Below, one piece after another: positions 7,878-15,563 of a stretch of 64,000 nucleotides of DNA (its first letter is position 1; each line of letters begins with the position of its first letter). The position numbers were made by a program, and so were the translations under genes. A model generated the notes under the pieces. It made no database searches. It saw nothing but the letters and a program-made list of their open reading frames with translations, and was not told where the DNA came from. Origin of the DNA: Rhabdothermincola_A sp041688815 (lineage in GTDB: Bacteria > Actinomycetota > Acidimicrobiia > Acidimicrobiales > Acidimicrobilacustridaceae); contig JBDNHK010000089.1 of assembly GCA_041688815.1 (NCBI GenBank), positions 51,207 through 115,206 on the forward strand. The letters are read 5' to 3'.

Positions 7878-9143
7878 ATGGCCGACGCAGCACCGCTCGA
7901 CGACACCACCGCGATGGTGTTCAACCCGTTCGAGCCGGGGTTCTTCGACGATCCGTACCCGGCGTACGCCCGGCTCCGAGACGCCGAGCCTGTCCATCCG
8001 AGTCCTCTCGGTCCCTGGATCGTGTTCGATCATGCCTCCTCGGCGAGAGTCTTGCGCGACTCGACGCTCAGCGTGGAGGTCGGCAAGGCCATCGAGGTCA
8101 ATCCTCTCCAGCGGCGGCGACGCGACGAACTGCTCGACGGGCTCTTTCCTGGCCGGGAGCGACGCGAGGACACGTCGATCCTGAACATCGATCCGCCGGA
8201 CCACACCCGTCTGCGCCGGTTGGTGTCCAAGGTCTTCACCCCGCGTCGTATCGAGGATCTGCGACCCGCGGTACGGGCGCTCGTCGACCAGCACCTCGAC
8301 GCCGCCGCCCGCGAGGGGCAGATGGACGTGATCGCTGACCTGGCCTTCCCTCTGCCGTTCGTGGTCATCAGCGAGATGCTGGGCATGCCCGACGCCGATC
8401 GCGATCAGCTGCGGCAGTGGTCCCATGCCGTGGTGCAGCTCCTCGACATCACGATCAGCGCCGACGAGGCCCGTGCAGGGGTCATCGCCGCCGAGCGGAT
8501 GCGGGCGCACGTGGCCGACGCGGTCGCCTGGAAGCGCACTCGCCCGGACGATGACCTGCTGACGGCGTTGATCACCGCCGAGGACGAGGGCGACGTTCTG
8601 TCCGAGCACGAGCTCGTCGATCAGATCATGCTGCTCTTCATCGCCGGCCACGAGACCACGGTGAACCTCATCGGCAACGGCACCTTGGCCCTCCTGCGGC
8701 ATCGGGACCAGCTCGAACGCTGGCGCGACGACCCGTCACTCGATGCGAACGCCGTGCACGAGTTGTTGCGCTTCGACTCCCCGGTGCAGTTCTCGCGACG
8801 TATCGCCCTTGCGCCGTTGACGCTGGGTGAGCGCACCGTCGCACCGGGGTTGTTCGTGATGACCTGTCTGGGCAGCGCCAATCGCGACCGGGCCGTCTTC
8901 GGGGCCGACGCCGACGAGCTCGATCTCGGTCGGCCCGCGGCGTCCCAGCACCTCTCGTTCGGCAGCGGTACCCACTACTGCCTCGGTGCCGCGCTGGCCC
9001 GCTTGGAGGGAGCCGAGGCCATCGGCGGGCTCATCCGGCGTTTCTCCGATCTGACCCTGGCCACCGACCGCCCGGACTGGAACGGTCGGCTCGTCCTCCG
9101 GGGCCTGGAGTCGCTCCCGGTGAGGTTCCGTGCCACCGCCTGA
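7878..9143 (+). CDS. Cytochrome P450
   Basis: A 421-residue soluble bacterial P450. Landmarks are the I-helix oxygen-activation motif AGHETT (about residue 255), the ExxR of the K-helix in HELLRFDSPVQFSRR, and the heme-thiolate loop SFGSGTHYCLGAALARLE with the cysteine near residue 370. The N-terminus NPFEPGFFDDPYPAYARLRD is typical of CYP families of actinobacteria that hydroxylate hydrophobic substrates. Redox partners (ferredoxin, reductase) are not adjacent, and the substrate is unknown. The ATG at 7878 is preceded by GAGGAGAG. The 3' end overlaps the next gene by 14 bases, so the two are probably cotranscribed. Confidence 0.93.
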   Translation: MADAAPLDDTTAMVFNPFEPGFFDDPYPAYARLRDAEPVHPSPLGPWIVFDHASSARVLRDSTLSVEVGKAIEVNPLQRRRRDELLDGLFPGRERREDTSILNIDPPDHTRLRRLVSKVFTPRRIEDLRPAVRALVDQHLDAAAREGQMDVIADLAFPLPFVVISEMLGMPDADRDQLRQWSHAVVQLLDITISADEARAGVIAAERMRAHVADAVAWKRTRPDDDLLTALITAEDEGDVLSEHELVDQIMLLFIAGHETTVNLIGNGTLALLRHRDQLERWRDDPSLDANAVHELLRFDSPVQFSRRIALAPLTLGERTVAPGLFVMTCLGSANRDRAVFGADADELDLGRPAASQHLSFGSGTHYCLGAALARLEGAEAIGGLIRRFSDLTLATDRPDWNGRLVLRGLESLPVRFRATA

Positions 9144-9621
9144 CGACAGCACCGCGCCCGTCGGCCGGCCCGAGGGGCAACCGGCGAGGAGCGCAGAGAC
9201 GATCGACGATTCCTCTGCCGATCGGGGTCGCATCGTTGCCCTCGTCGGCGTCTACCACGCCAAGGGCACGCTGACCGGGGAGGTCTCCTACTGGGTGGGG
9301 GCCCGGTTGGGTCGGGCCCATTGCGCGCTGTGTGACATCACCCACGGGCTGTTCCGGCCGAAAGCCGAGTTCGAGCAGTGCCGGCTGGCGCTTCCCGTTC
9401 CCTTCACCAACGTGCACCTCGACGAGCGCAGTCCGGAGATCTCGGTCGCGACGGACGGGTGTACCCCGTGCGTGGTGGCGGAAGTCGACGACGGTTCGGC
9501 CTCGCGGTCCCATCTGGTGCTCCTCGATCGCGACGCCCTCGAGGCCTGCCATGGGGAACCACAGGCGCTGGTCGACGCCCTCTCCGTCGTGGCCGCCACC
9601 CGGGGCCTCAGCTGGGGGTGA
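9130..9621 (+). CDS. Conserved hypothetical protein overlapping the P450 gene
   Basis: A 163-residue protein with a disordered first 35 residues, then a beta-rich domain (VALVGVYHAKGTLTGEVSY) followed by RAHCALCDITHG. The conserved-looking CALCDITH and a later CTPC pair give four cysteines that could bind a metal or form a redox pair. No family name is recognised with confidence. It starts with GTG inside the last codons of the P450 gene (14-base overlap), so it is likely translated with it. The 3' end overlaps the convergent membrane-protein gene by 14 bases. No membrane segment or signal is seen, so it should be cytosolic. Confidence 0.6.
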   Translation: MPPPDDSTAPVGRPEGQPARSAETIDDSSADRGRIVALVGVYHAKGTLTGEVSYWVGARLGRAHCALCDITHGLFRPKAEFEQCRLALPVPFTNVHLDERSPEISVATDGCTPCVVAEVDDGSASRSHLVLLDRDALEACHGEPQALVDALSVVAATRGLSWG

Positions 9622-10240
9622 CCCCCACCTCGACGAGCTGGCGGTACCACTCGTCGGCGACCAGAACCCCTACGCCGATGCTGGCGATGTCCCACCCGGG
9701 GCGCAGGTCGAGGACGTGGGTCGTCTCGCCCTGCACCACCACGAGGTCGGGGTGCCACAGCGTGGGCCGCGAACCCAGTCGGAGTTCGGTCGGGTCGGCG
9801 TCGAGCAGTCCGAGCCCGATGAGCGCCCGGGGAGCGCCCTCTCCCCGAGTCGAGGTCGGTTGCGCGGTGAACGTGAGGCGACCGCCGGCCCAGGTCAAAC
9901 GACCCTCGTGCCGTTGGCGGTCCTTGGCCCTCGGCCGAGGCGCCCACGTGGCGGTGACCGACACCGCATCGTGCGCGATCGTCGCCCGGACGAGTCGACC
10001 GGGGCTCAGGGCCTGCTCCTCCGGCCCGCGATGGTTCACCAGCGCCACGGTGTTGGCCACCACCAGCGCCCCGAGAACACCCAGCGGGATGATGAGGTAC
10101 CAGGGGCCGCCACCGAGGAGGGCGGCCAGCAGGGCTCCGACGGCCAGCCACCAGGCGATGAGCTGGAGGCGTCGCCGCCGCCGGCCTCGGCTCCGCGCCG
10201 GGTTGGGGTCGCTCAGGTCCGGGTCGGAGGGATCGCTCAC
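9608..10240 (-). CDS. Two-helix membrane protein, paralogue of its upstream neighbour
   Basis: The 210-residue protein has a basic N-terminus (RSRGRRRRRLQ), two closely spaced hydrophobic helices (about 40-58 and 62-82), and a beta-rich soluble C-terminal half ending DEWYRQLVEVGVTPS. The neighbouring gene encodes the same layout and the same ending (GEWYRQLRSLGAS), with related motifs such as 'GRLTWAGGRLTFTAQ' and 'GRLSFATADG'. The two thus arose by tandem duplication. The C-terminal part could be a PH-like domain, but this is inference. The GTG start at 10240 leaves a 16-base gap from the paralogue. Function unknown. Confidence 0.65.
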   Translation of the reverse strand: MSDPSDPDLSDPNPARSRGRRRRRLQLIAWWLAVGALLAALLGGGPWYLIIPLGVLGALVVANTVALVNHRGPEEQALSPGRLVRATIAHDAVSVTATWAPRPRAKDRQRHEGRLTWAGGRLTFTAQPTSTRGEGAPRALIGLGLLDADPTELRLGSRPTLWHPDLVVVQGETTHVLDLRPGWDIASIGVGVLVADEWYRQLVEVGVTPS

Positions 10241-10256
10241 CGAGACCGCCAGCCGC

Positions 10257-10832
10257 TCAGGACGCCCCGAGAGACCGCAGTTGGCGGTACCACTCACCGG
10301 CGACGACCGGGCCGACGAAGGTCGCGCCGAGATCCCACATCGGGAAGAACCGAATGGTGTGGATGCCCGTGCCGAGGTCGAGGTCGAGTTGGGGACGCAG
10401 GAACCCGGGCGCCGTGGCCAGACTGATCTTCTTCACCCCGACATCGAAGCCCGTCTCACCGTCGGCGGTGGCGAAGGAGAGCCGGCCGTCGGTCATCAGC
10501 AGCGTCCCCGCTCGCGAGGTGCCGGGGCGGCCGTCGCCTGGTGCCACCCAGTGTGCTGGAGTCGACGCGGTCGTCCCCTTGCGGGCTTGAAGTAGGGCTT
10601 CGGGGCCGAGGGTGAAGCGTTCGGGGGCCCGGCCCGACAGGGCGAGCCGCGTGGTGGCGATGGTCGCCATTCCGAACAGCAGCGTGGGCAACCAGAAGAT
10701 GGCCTGCCCGATGACGATGGCGTTGTAGACGAAGATGGCCACGAAGACCCACCAGAGCACGGTGGAGTACACCCGACGGGCGCGGGCTCGCGCCGGGGCG
10801 GCGCGACTGGCGGCGGTTGGGGCTGAGGGCAT
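10257..10832 (-). CDS. Two-helix membrane protein, paralogue of its downstream neighbour
   Basis: The 191-residue protein has an Ala/Arg-rich N-terminus, two membrane helices (about 25-43 and 46-65: VYSTVLWWVFVAIFVYNAIV and FWLPTLLFGMATIATT), and a C-terminal beta-rich domain with DLGTGIHTIRFFPMWDLGATF. This matches the downstream gene's 'VLDLRPGWDIASIGVGV' region position by position. Start at ATG 10832, five bases downstream of the nitroreductase stop, so nitroreductase and the two paralogues form one minus-strand operon. No known function. Confidence 0.65.
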   Translation of the reverse strand: MPSAPTAASRAAPARARARRVYSTVLWWVFVAIFVYNAIVIGQAIFWLPTLLFGMATIATTRLALSGRAPERFTLGPEALLQARKGTTASTPAHWVAPGDGRPGTSRAGTLLMTDGRLSFATADGETGFDVGVKKISLATAPGFLRPQLDLDLGTGIHTIRFFPMWDLGATFVGPVVAGEWYRQLRSLGAS

Positions 10833-10837
10833 CTGGA

Positions 10838-11476
10838 TCAGTGCCCGCCGGGGCCGGGGTTGCTGGTGAGGCGGCCCACCACGGGGCTCGGTCGTTCGGA
10901 GACGCGCACCTCGGCGATGGGCCAGCCCACGTACACGAGACCGACGACGGCGTCGGCGGGGTCGAAACCGCAGATCCCGGCGACCCGCGCCGATCGGGTG
11001 GCGGCCCCGCTCGACCACAGCGTCGCCAGTCCGGCGGCCGTCGCCCCCAGAAGGAGCGTCTGGATGGCCGCCGCCACGGCGTCGCGATTCTCGAGTGTGG
11101 TGATGGGGTCCGGTCCGGCCGCCGCGGCCACGACGAGCACGACGGGGGCGCGGGTGTACTTGGTGCGGGCCTTCGCGATCTTCGCAGGGTTGTCCTCCCC
11201 GGCCTTCGCGACGTCACGGGCCAATGCCTCGCCGAGGGCTCGCCGGCCATCGCCGGTGACGGCGCAGAACCGCCACGGGAGGGTGCGGTGATGATTCGGG
11301 GCCCACGACGCCAGCCGGCACAACCGCTCGACGAGCTCGACCGGAACGTCACGATCGGGATCGACCCGCAAGCTCGACCGGCGTGCTGCCGCCAGGACCT
11401 CGAACTTCTCGAGAAGGGCGTCGGGCTCTGGTCCATGGGAGGTCTCCGGAGCCGAGTTCGAGGACGCCGTCGTCAT
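10838..11476 (-). CDS. Nitroreductase family protein (FMN-dependent)
   Basis: The 212-residue protein has the nitroreductase fold signatures: an N-terminal RRSSLR (FMN phosphate contact), SWAPNHHRTLPWRF (about 62-75), a central LLLGATAAGLATLWSSG helix, and the C-terminal VVGLVYVGWP. Such enzymes bind FMN as dimers and reduce nitro, quinone or enone substrates with NAD(P)H. The 'APNHHRTLPWRF' variant matches the nitroreductases often called BluB/NfnB-like in actinobacteria. BluB activity is not claimed. The ATG at 11476 has a -10 box TACGGT exactly six bases upstream, which suggests a leaderless mRNA. Confidence 0.85.
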   Translation of the reverse strand: MTTASSNSAPETSHGPEPDALLEKFEVLAAARRSSLRVDPDRDVPVELVERLCRLASWAPNHHRTLPWRFCAVTGDGRRALGEALARDVAKAGEDNPAKIAKARTKYTRAPVVLVVAAAAGPDPITTLENRDAVAAAIQTLLLGATAAGLATLWSSGAATRSARVAGICGFDPADAVVGLVYVGWPIAEVRVSERPSPVVGRLTSNPGPGGH

Positions 11477-11482
11477 GGCCTG

Positions 11483-11488
11483 ACCGTA
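11483..11488 (-). promoter_or_regulatory. -10 hexamer TACGGT of a leaderless promoter (minus strand)
   Basis: On the minus strand TACGGT is followed by six bases and then the ATG of the nitroreductase gene. Predicted transcription start equals the first base of the start codon. No ribosome site is seen. Confidence 0.5.
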
Positions 11489-11603
11489 GCGGTGTGACAA
11501 GACCCTGGTGCGGTCGGTCCCCGGCGCGGTATGGTGGGCGGGCTCCGGGCGGAGTGCGGGCCTTCTCTTGTCATCGATCCTTGATCGGTGCGATGGAGGT
11601 TTT

Positions 11604-12890
11604 ATGCGCTTCGCGGTTGTCTTCCCCAGTCGAGTCCTCCCGATCGTCGTCGTTGGCGCGCTCGTGGTTTCGGGGTCGGTGCTGGCCACCCCTGCACCTG
11701 GAGGAGCCCAGGATGCCCGCCAGGAGCGGTTCCGGGTCCAGTCCGAGCGCGCCCAGGTGGCCTCCCAGGTCGATGCTCTCCAGGCCGATCAGGCCCGGGT
11801 GACCGAAGCGCTGACGACCATCGACGTCAACGTGAGGGCACAGGAGCAGGCGGCCGCCGACGCCACCCGCTCCGCCGAGACCAGCGCCGCGGAAGCCGAA
11901 ACGGCACGACGGGCGGCCGAGGCCAGTGCCGCAGAGCTGGCCGAACTGCGGTCCCGACTCACGCGCCTGGCGGTCTCGGCTTACGTCGACCCGCCGGGCG
12001 AGGACCTGCTGCGGCGCTTCGAGGCCGGTTCGGCCCAGGAGGACGCCACCCGCCGGGCCTTCATGTCGATGCGGTCCGGTCGCGACGTCGACGTGATCGA
12101 CCAGGTCCGGGTGACGCAACGGCGCTTGGAGGACGAGGTGCGTCGGGCCGAGGCCGCCAGGGTGGCGGCCGAGCAGGCACGGGAGAAGGCAGTTGCCACG
12201 GTGTCGTCGCTCGGTGCGGCTCGGTCCGACCAGCAGGCCTTCGCCGTCCAGGTCCGCCAGCGCCTCGACTCGCGATTGTCCGACGCGGCCGCCCTGGCGT
12301 CGCTCGACGCCGGCCTGGCCCAGCGGATCATGGCCGAGGAGGCCGCGGTCGCGGCCGCAGTGGCCCGAGTGGCCCCGGCGCCACGACCGAGCGGTGAGCC
12401 GTCGCCGGGTGGTGGCACTGGTGGCGGCGGGGGTGGCGGCGACCCGACTCCCGGTCCCACCCCGACCACACCGCCGCGACCGATTCCCCGACCGCCCACC
12501 CCTCCGTTGCGCACGGTCGGCGGGATCACCGTCAACGCCGCCATCGCCGACCGTCTCGCCGGCCTCCTCGTTGCGGCCCGGGCCGACGGCATCGTGCTCG
12601 GAGGATCCGGCTACCGCGACATCAACGCCCAGATCGCTCTCCGGCGCCAGAACTGCGGCCCCTCCGACTTCGCCATCTGGGAGATGTCACCCGACCAGTG
12701 CAGTCCCCCCACGGCTCGCCCCGGTGCGTCCCTGCACGAGCAGGGCCTGGCCGTCGACTTCACCGCCAACGGCCGGTTCATCACCAGTCGCAGCGATCCC
12801 GGTTTCGCCTGGCTGGCGGCCAACGCCGGTGCGTTCGGGTTCCGCAACCTACCGAGCGAACCCTGGCACTGGTCGACGACGGGCGGTTAG
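11604..12890 (+). CDS. Exported D-alanyl-D-alanine carboxypeptidase, M15 family, with coiled-coil stalk
   Basis: The 428-residue protein has a signal peptide (residues 1 to about 35, ending GGAQA-like), a long Ala/Glu/Arg coiled coil (about 38-260), a Gly/Pro-rich linker (about 265-305), and a VanY/M15B peptidase domain. The catalytic zinc motifs are visible: SLHEQGLAVDF (SxHxxGxAxD) and EPWHW (last His ligand). These enzymes trim the peptide side chain of peptidoglycan outside the membrane. The coiled coil resembles the regulatory stalks of FtsX- or RipC-type hydrolases and may control access to the wall. The ATG at 11604 has GGAGG upstream. Confidence 0.88.
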   Translation: MRFAVVFPSRVLPIVVVGALVVSGSVLATPAPGGAQDARQERFRVQSERAQVASQVDALQADQARVTEALTTIDVNVRAQEQAAADATRSAETSAAEAETARRAAEASAAELAELRSRLTRLAVSAYVDPPGEDLLRRFEAGSAQEDATRRAFMSMRSGRDVDVIDQVRVTQRRLEDEVRRAEAARVAAEQAREKAVATVSSLGAARSDQQAFAVQVRQRLDSRLSDAAALASLDAGLAQRIMAEEAAVAAAVARVAPAPRPSGEPSPGGGTGGGGGGGDPTPGPTPTTPPRPIPRPPTPPLRTVGGITVNAAIADRLAGLLVAARADGIVLGGSGYRDINAQIALRRQNCGPSDFAIWEMSPDQCSPPTARPGASLHEQGLAVDFTANGRFITSRSDPGFAWLAANAGAFGFRNLPSEPWHWSTTGG

Positions 12891-12925
12891 TGCTGGCCGG
12901 CGTGGCCGGGTCGTCGGTCGGTCGG

Positions 12926-12931
12926 TAAGGT
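12926..12931 (+). promoter_or_regulatory. -10 hexamer TAAGGT of a leaderless promoter
   Basis: TAAGGT ends six bases before the GTG at 12938, so the predicted transcription start is the G of the start codon. This is the probable promoter for DUF3039, GH76 and prmA. Confidence 0.5.
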
Positions 12932-12937
12932 GAGGTC

Positions 12938-13174
12938 GTGAGCAGCGAGGTCATCGAGCGCCCCGAGACCCGACCGTCGGACCCCGACCTGGAACAGGGC
13001 AAGGTCGCCCACATCATCCGCAAGGGCGACCAGATGCGCGGGTACGTGATGGGTGAAGAGGTCACGGCGTTGTGCGGCACCCGGTTCATCCCCACCCGCG
13101 ATCCCGAGCAGTACCCGGTGTGCGAGGCGTGCAAGCAGACCCTGGCCCTGATCCGCGGGAGCGGCGGGAACTGA
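12938..13174 (+). CDS. DUF3039 family protein
   Basis: The 78-residue protein is of the actinobacterial DUF3039 family. The sequence has the typical HIIRKGDQMRGYVMGEEVTALCG, then a zinc-ribbon-like set of cysteines (ALCGTRF and PVCEACK). Function unknown; a small zinc-binding protein is likely from the CxxC pair. It lies five bases before the GH76 gene with which it is probably cotranscribed. A GTG start with a -10 box at the right place suggests leaderless translation. Confidence 0.9.
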   Translation: MSSEVIERPETRPSDPDLEQGKVAHIIRKGDQMRGYVMGEEVTALCGTRFIPTRDPEQYPVCEACKQTLALIRGSGGN

Positions 13175-13179
13175 ACCCG

Positions 13180-14217
13180 GTGTCGCCGGAGCCGGCGGTG
13201 GCGGCGTGGCAGGCGCTGGTCGAGCTGTACCTCGATCAGGGGCGGGCCGGCCGGGTCAAGCTCCGTGAGGGCACGGGACGATTTTCACCGGTGGCCGCGC
13301 TGTGGCCGCTCAGTCAGGTCATCGCTGCGGGGTTGCACGTCGGGCGGTTGACCGGCGACGCCACGGTGTCGTCGGCGTTGTTCGCGGTCCTGGAGCAGCA
13401 CCGGGTCCGGCGCGGCGACGGCTACCTTCCGTTCCCGGGCCAGGGGCCGCTCTACTTCGACGACAACGCATGGGTGGGGCTCGATCAGGTACAGGCCGCG
13501 CTCCTGTGGGGCGGCGCGACCGAGGCCTCGAACGCCTTCGCCGATCAGGCCCGGCGAACCCTGGAGGTGGTCGCGGCCGGACAGGTCCGGGCCGGCGGGG
13601 TGCGGTGGCGCGAAGCCCCCGACAGCCCGGTCAACACCTGCGCCACGGCGCCGGCCATCCAACTTGCGTTGCGGCTGGCCCTCATCGATGAGGGGCCGGG
13701 AAGGGCGGGGCTGAGGGCGTTCGCCGCCTCGGCCGACGACGCGCTGTCGCGACAGCTGCGGCGTGACGATCACCTGTACGCCGATCACGTCGAGCGTGAC
13801 GGACGGGTCGATCACGCCCTGTGGGCCTACAACCAGGGCACGCCGGTAGGAGCCGACGTGCTCTGGTGGCGGCTCGAGGGTGACGAGGCGAGGCTCGACC
13901 GGGCGGCGGCCACCGCTGCCGCGTCGCTCCGTCACTTCGACACGCCGACGCTGTGGGCCCACCCCCCGGTGTTCGTGGCGATCTGGTTCCGCAACCTGTT
14001 GGCCCTGCACGCTGTGCGGGAAGTGCCGGAGCTGATGGGTGCCCTCGACCGGTACCTGGCGGCGGTGTGGGAGCACGGGCGCGATCCAACGACGGGGGCG
14101 TTCGACCGGGGTGGCATCGGCCGCTACGACAACGGCGGGTCGATCGACCACGCTGGAATCGTCCAGTTGTTGGCGTTGCGGGCTTGGCCCGAACCCTGGT
14201 GGCCCGACATCTGCTGA
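13180..14217 (+). CDS. Glycoside hydrolase family 76 protein (alpha-1,6-mannanase-like)
   Basis: The 345-residue protein shows the GH76 alpha/alpha-toroid pattern: the catalytic Asp-Asp pair in LYFDDNAWVGLD (about residues 91-102), NTCATAPAIQLALRLA, LWAYNQGTPVGADVLWW, and the terminal DNGGSIDHAGIVQLLALR. GH76 enzymes hydrolyse alpha-1,6-mannosidic links. This copy has no signal peptide or membrane anchor, so it should act in the cytosol, unlike most characterised GH76 enzymes. It may work on imported or recycled mannan, or have another role. The GTG at 13180 follows the DUF3039 stop by five bases, and prmA follows two bases after its stop, so the three genes are one transcript. Confidence 0.85.
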   Translation: MSPEPAVAAWQALVELYLDQGRAGRVKLREGTGRFSPVAALWPLSQVIAAGLHVGRLTGDATVSSALFAVLEQHRVRRGDGYLPFPGQGPLYFDDNAWVGLDQVQAALLWGGATEASNAFADQARRTLEVVAAGQVRAGGVRWREAPDSPVNTCATAPAIQLALRLALIDEGPGRAGLRAFAASADDALSRQLRRDDHLYADHVERDGRVDHALWAYNQGTPVGADVLWWRLEGDEARLDRAAATAAASLRHFDTPTLWAHPPVFVAIWFRNLLALHAVREVPELMGALDRYLAAVWEHGRDPTTGAFDRGGIGRYDNGGSIDHAGIVQLLALRAWPEPWWPDIC

Positions 14218-14219
14218 CC

Positions 14220-15140
14220 ATGGGGTCCCCGAGGACGGCCGGTTCGCCCTTCGATCGCTGGTCGGCCTACCCTCAGCGAGTGGTCGACGGAGCCGGTGCG
14301 CAGTGGGTGACATTGCGAGCGGTGGTTCCGCGTGACGACGCCGATCTGGTGGCCGGCCTGCTGTGGGAGGCAGGCGTCGCCGGAATCGAGGAGCGAGCTC
14401 CTGGTTCGGCAGCCTCCGACATGGTGGAGTTGCTGGCGGGCGTATCTGCCGCCGGTTCGGCCACCGCCGCAGCGGCTCTTCGCGACCGTTGGTCCGTTGC
14501 CGTCGAGCCGGTTGACGAGGACGACTGGATGGATCGTTGGCAGCAGTGGGCTCGGCCGTGGCGGGCCGGTGGCCGGCTGGTCGTGGTACCCGCCTGGCAG
14601 GACCCCCCGGACTGGATCGGCCCGGACGACACCCCGATCTTCCTCGACCCGGGGCGCGCCTTCGGCAGCGGGGCGCACGCCACCACCCGGCTGGGCCTGG
14701 CCGAGCTCGAGGCCCGCGTCGGCCCCGGTGACAGGGTCCTCGACGTCGGCTGCGGCAGTGGTGTCCTGGCGGTGGCTGCGGCTCGGCTCGGCTCCGGCCG
14801 CGTCGACGCGATCGACATCGATCTCGAGGCGGTGCGGGCCACGACGGCGAACGCGGCGCGCAACGGCGTCTCGACCGAGGTGCAGGCATCACTGACGCCG
14901 TTGGACGAAGTGGTCGGTTGCTTTCCCGTCGTGGTGAGCAACATCGGCGTGGGCACTCTCGTGGCCCTCGCCCCCGAGCTGGTCGCGCACACCGAACCGG
15001 GCGGCACCCTGGTGCTCAGTGGCCTGCTGGCGGGCCAGGTCGAGGCGGTGACCGAAGCGGTCGGCGTCGCGGGAGCGGTGCCGGTGGGCACGGGGGCCGA
15101 CGGCGACTGGCGGGTTCTCGTCCTCCGGCGCCGGGTTTGA
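14220..15140 (+). CDS. prmA: Ribosomal protein L11 methyltransferase
   Basis: The 306-residue protein matches PrmA: an N-terminal substrate-recognition domain (to about 115), a linker with FLDPGRAFGSGAHATT, and an S-adenosylmethionine-binding domain with motif I VLDVGCGSGVLAVAAARLG (about 178-196), acidic motif II DAIDIDLEA and SNIGVGTLVALAPEL in place of the usual NI-loop. It would trimethylate L11. Start ATG at 14220 lies two bases after the GH76 stop; GTG at 14280 is an in-frame alternative. The N-terminal half is more diverged than the catalytic half. Confidence 0.88.
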   Translation: MGSPRTAGSPFDRWSAYPQRVVDGAGAQWVTLRAVVPRDDADLVAGLLWEAGVAGIEERAPGSAASDMVELLAGVSAAGSATAAAALRDRWSVAVEPVDEDDWMDRWQQWARPWRAGGRLVVVPAWQDPPDWIGPDDTPIFLDPGRAFGSGAHATTRLGLAELEARVGPGDRVLDVGCGSGVLAVAAARLGSGRVDAIDIDLEAVRATTANAARNGVSTEVQASLTPLDEVVGCFPVVVSNIGVGTLVALAPELVAHTEPGGTLVLSGLLAGQVEAVTEAVGVAGAVPVGTGADGDWRVLVLRRRV

Positions 15141-15173
15141 CCCGACGCTGACGGCCCTCCTGGATCGCTCCAC

Positions 15174-15179
15174 TATCGT
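15174..15179 (+). promoter_or_regulatory. -10 hexamer TATCGT of a leaderless promoter
   Basis: TATCGT ends six bases before the ATG at 15186. No ribosome site is present, so the FKBP mRNA is predicted to begin at its start codon. Confidence 0.5.
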
Positions 15180-15185
15180 CGCCCC

Positions 15186-15563
15186 ATGGATGATCCCTCC
15201 AAGCCCGCCGTGTCCATCCCCGAAGGCGCCCCGCCCGCCGAGCTCCTCGTCGAGGATCTCGAGGTCGGTGACGGCGTCGAGGCCGCGGCCGGCGCCGACG
15301 TGACCGTCCACTACGTCGGGGTGGCGTGGAGCACCGGTCAGCAGTTCGATGCCTCCTGGGACCGACAAGACACCTTCGAGTTCCGCCTCGGCGCCGGTCA
15401 GGTGATCGCCGGTTGGGACGAGGGCGTACGAGGCATGAAGGTGGGCGGCCGTCGTCGTCTCACCATCCCCGCCCACAAGGGTTATGGCGCCCAGGGTGCT
15501 GGTGGTGTCATCAAGGGCGGAGAGACGCTGGTGTTCGTCGTCGACCTCGTCAACGTCGGCTGA
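15186..15563 (+). CDS. FKBP-type peptidyl-prolyl cis-trans isomerase
   Basis: A 125-residue single-domain FKBP. Core motifs are VTVHYVGVAWSTGQQFDASWD (binding pocket), GAGQVIAGWDEGVRGMKVGGRRRLTIP and the GGETLVFVVDLV strand. It catalyses proline isomerisation during folding in the cytosol, and has no signal peptide. The gene is convergent with mftF and overlaps it by 14 bases at the 3' ends. Confidence 0.95.
   Translation: MDDPSKPAVSIPEGAPPAELLVEDLEVGDGVEAAAGADVTVHYVGVAWSTGQQFDASWDRQDTFEFRLGAGQVIAGWDEGVRGMKVGGRRRLTIPAHKGYGAQGAGGVIKGGETLVFVVDLVNVG

Noticed and set aside
12415..12500. Repetitive GGC/GGT and CCG/CCC codons
   Set aside because: These encode the Gly/Pro linker of the M15 peptidase; no repeat-element structure.
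13285..14892. A 535-codon open frame on the minus strand opposite GH76 and prmA
   Set aside because: Arg/Pro-rich translation, no start context, opposite two conserved genes.
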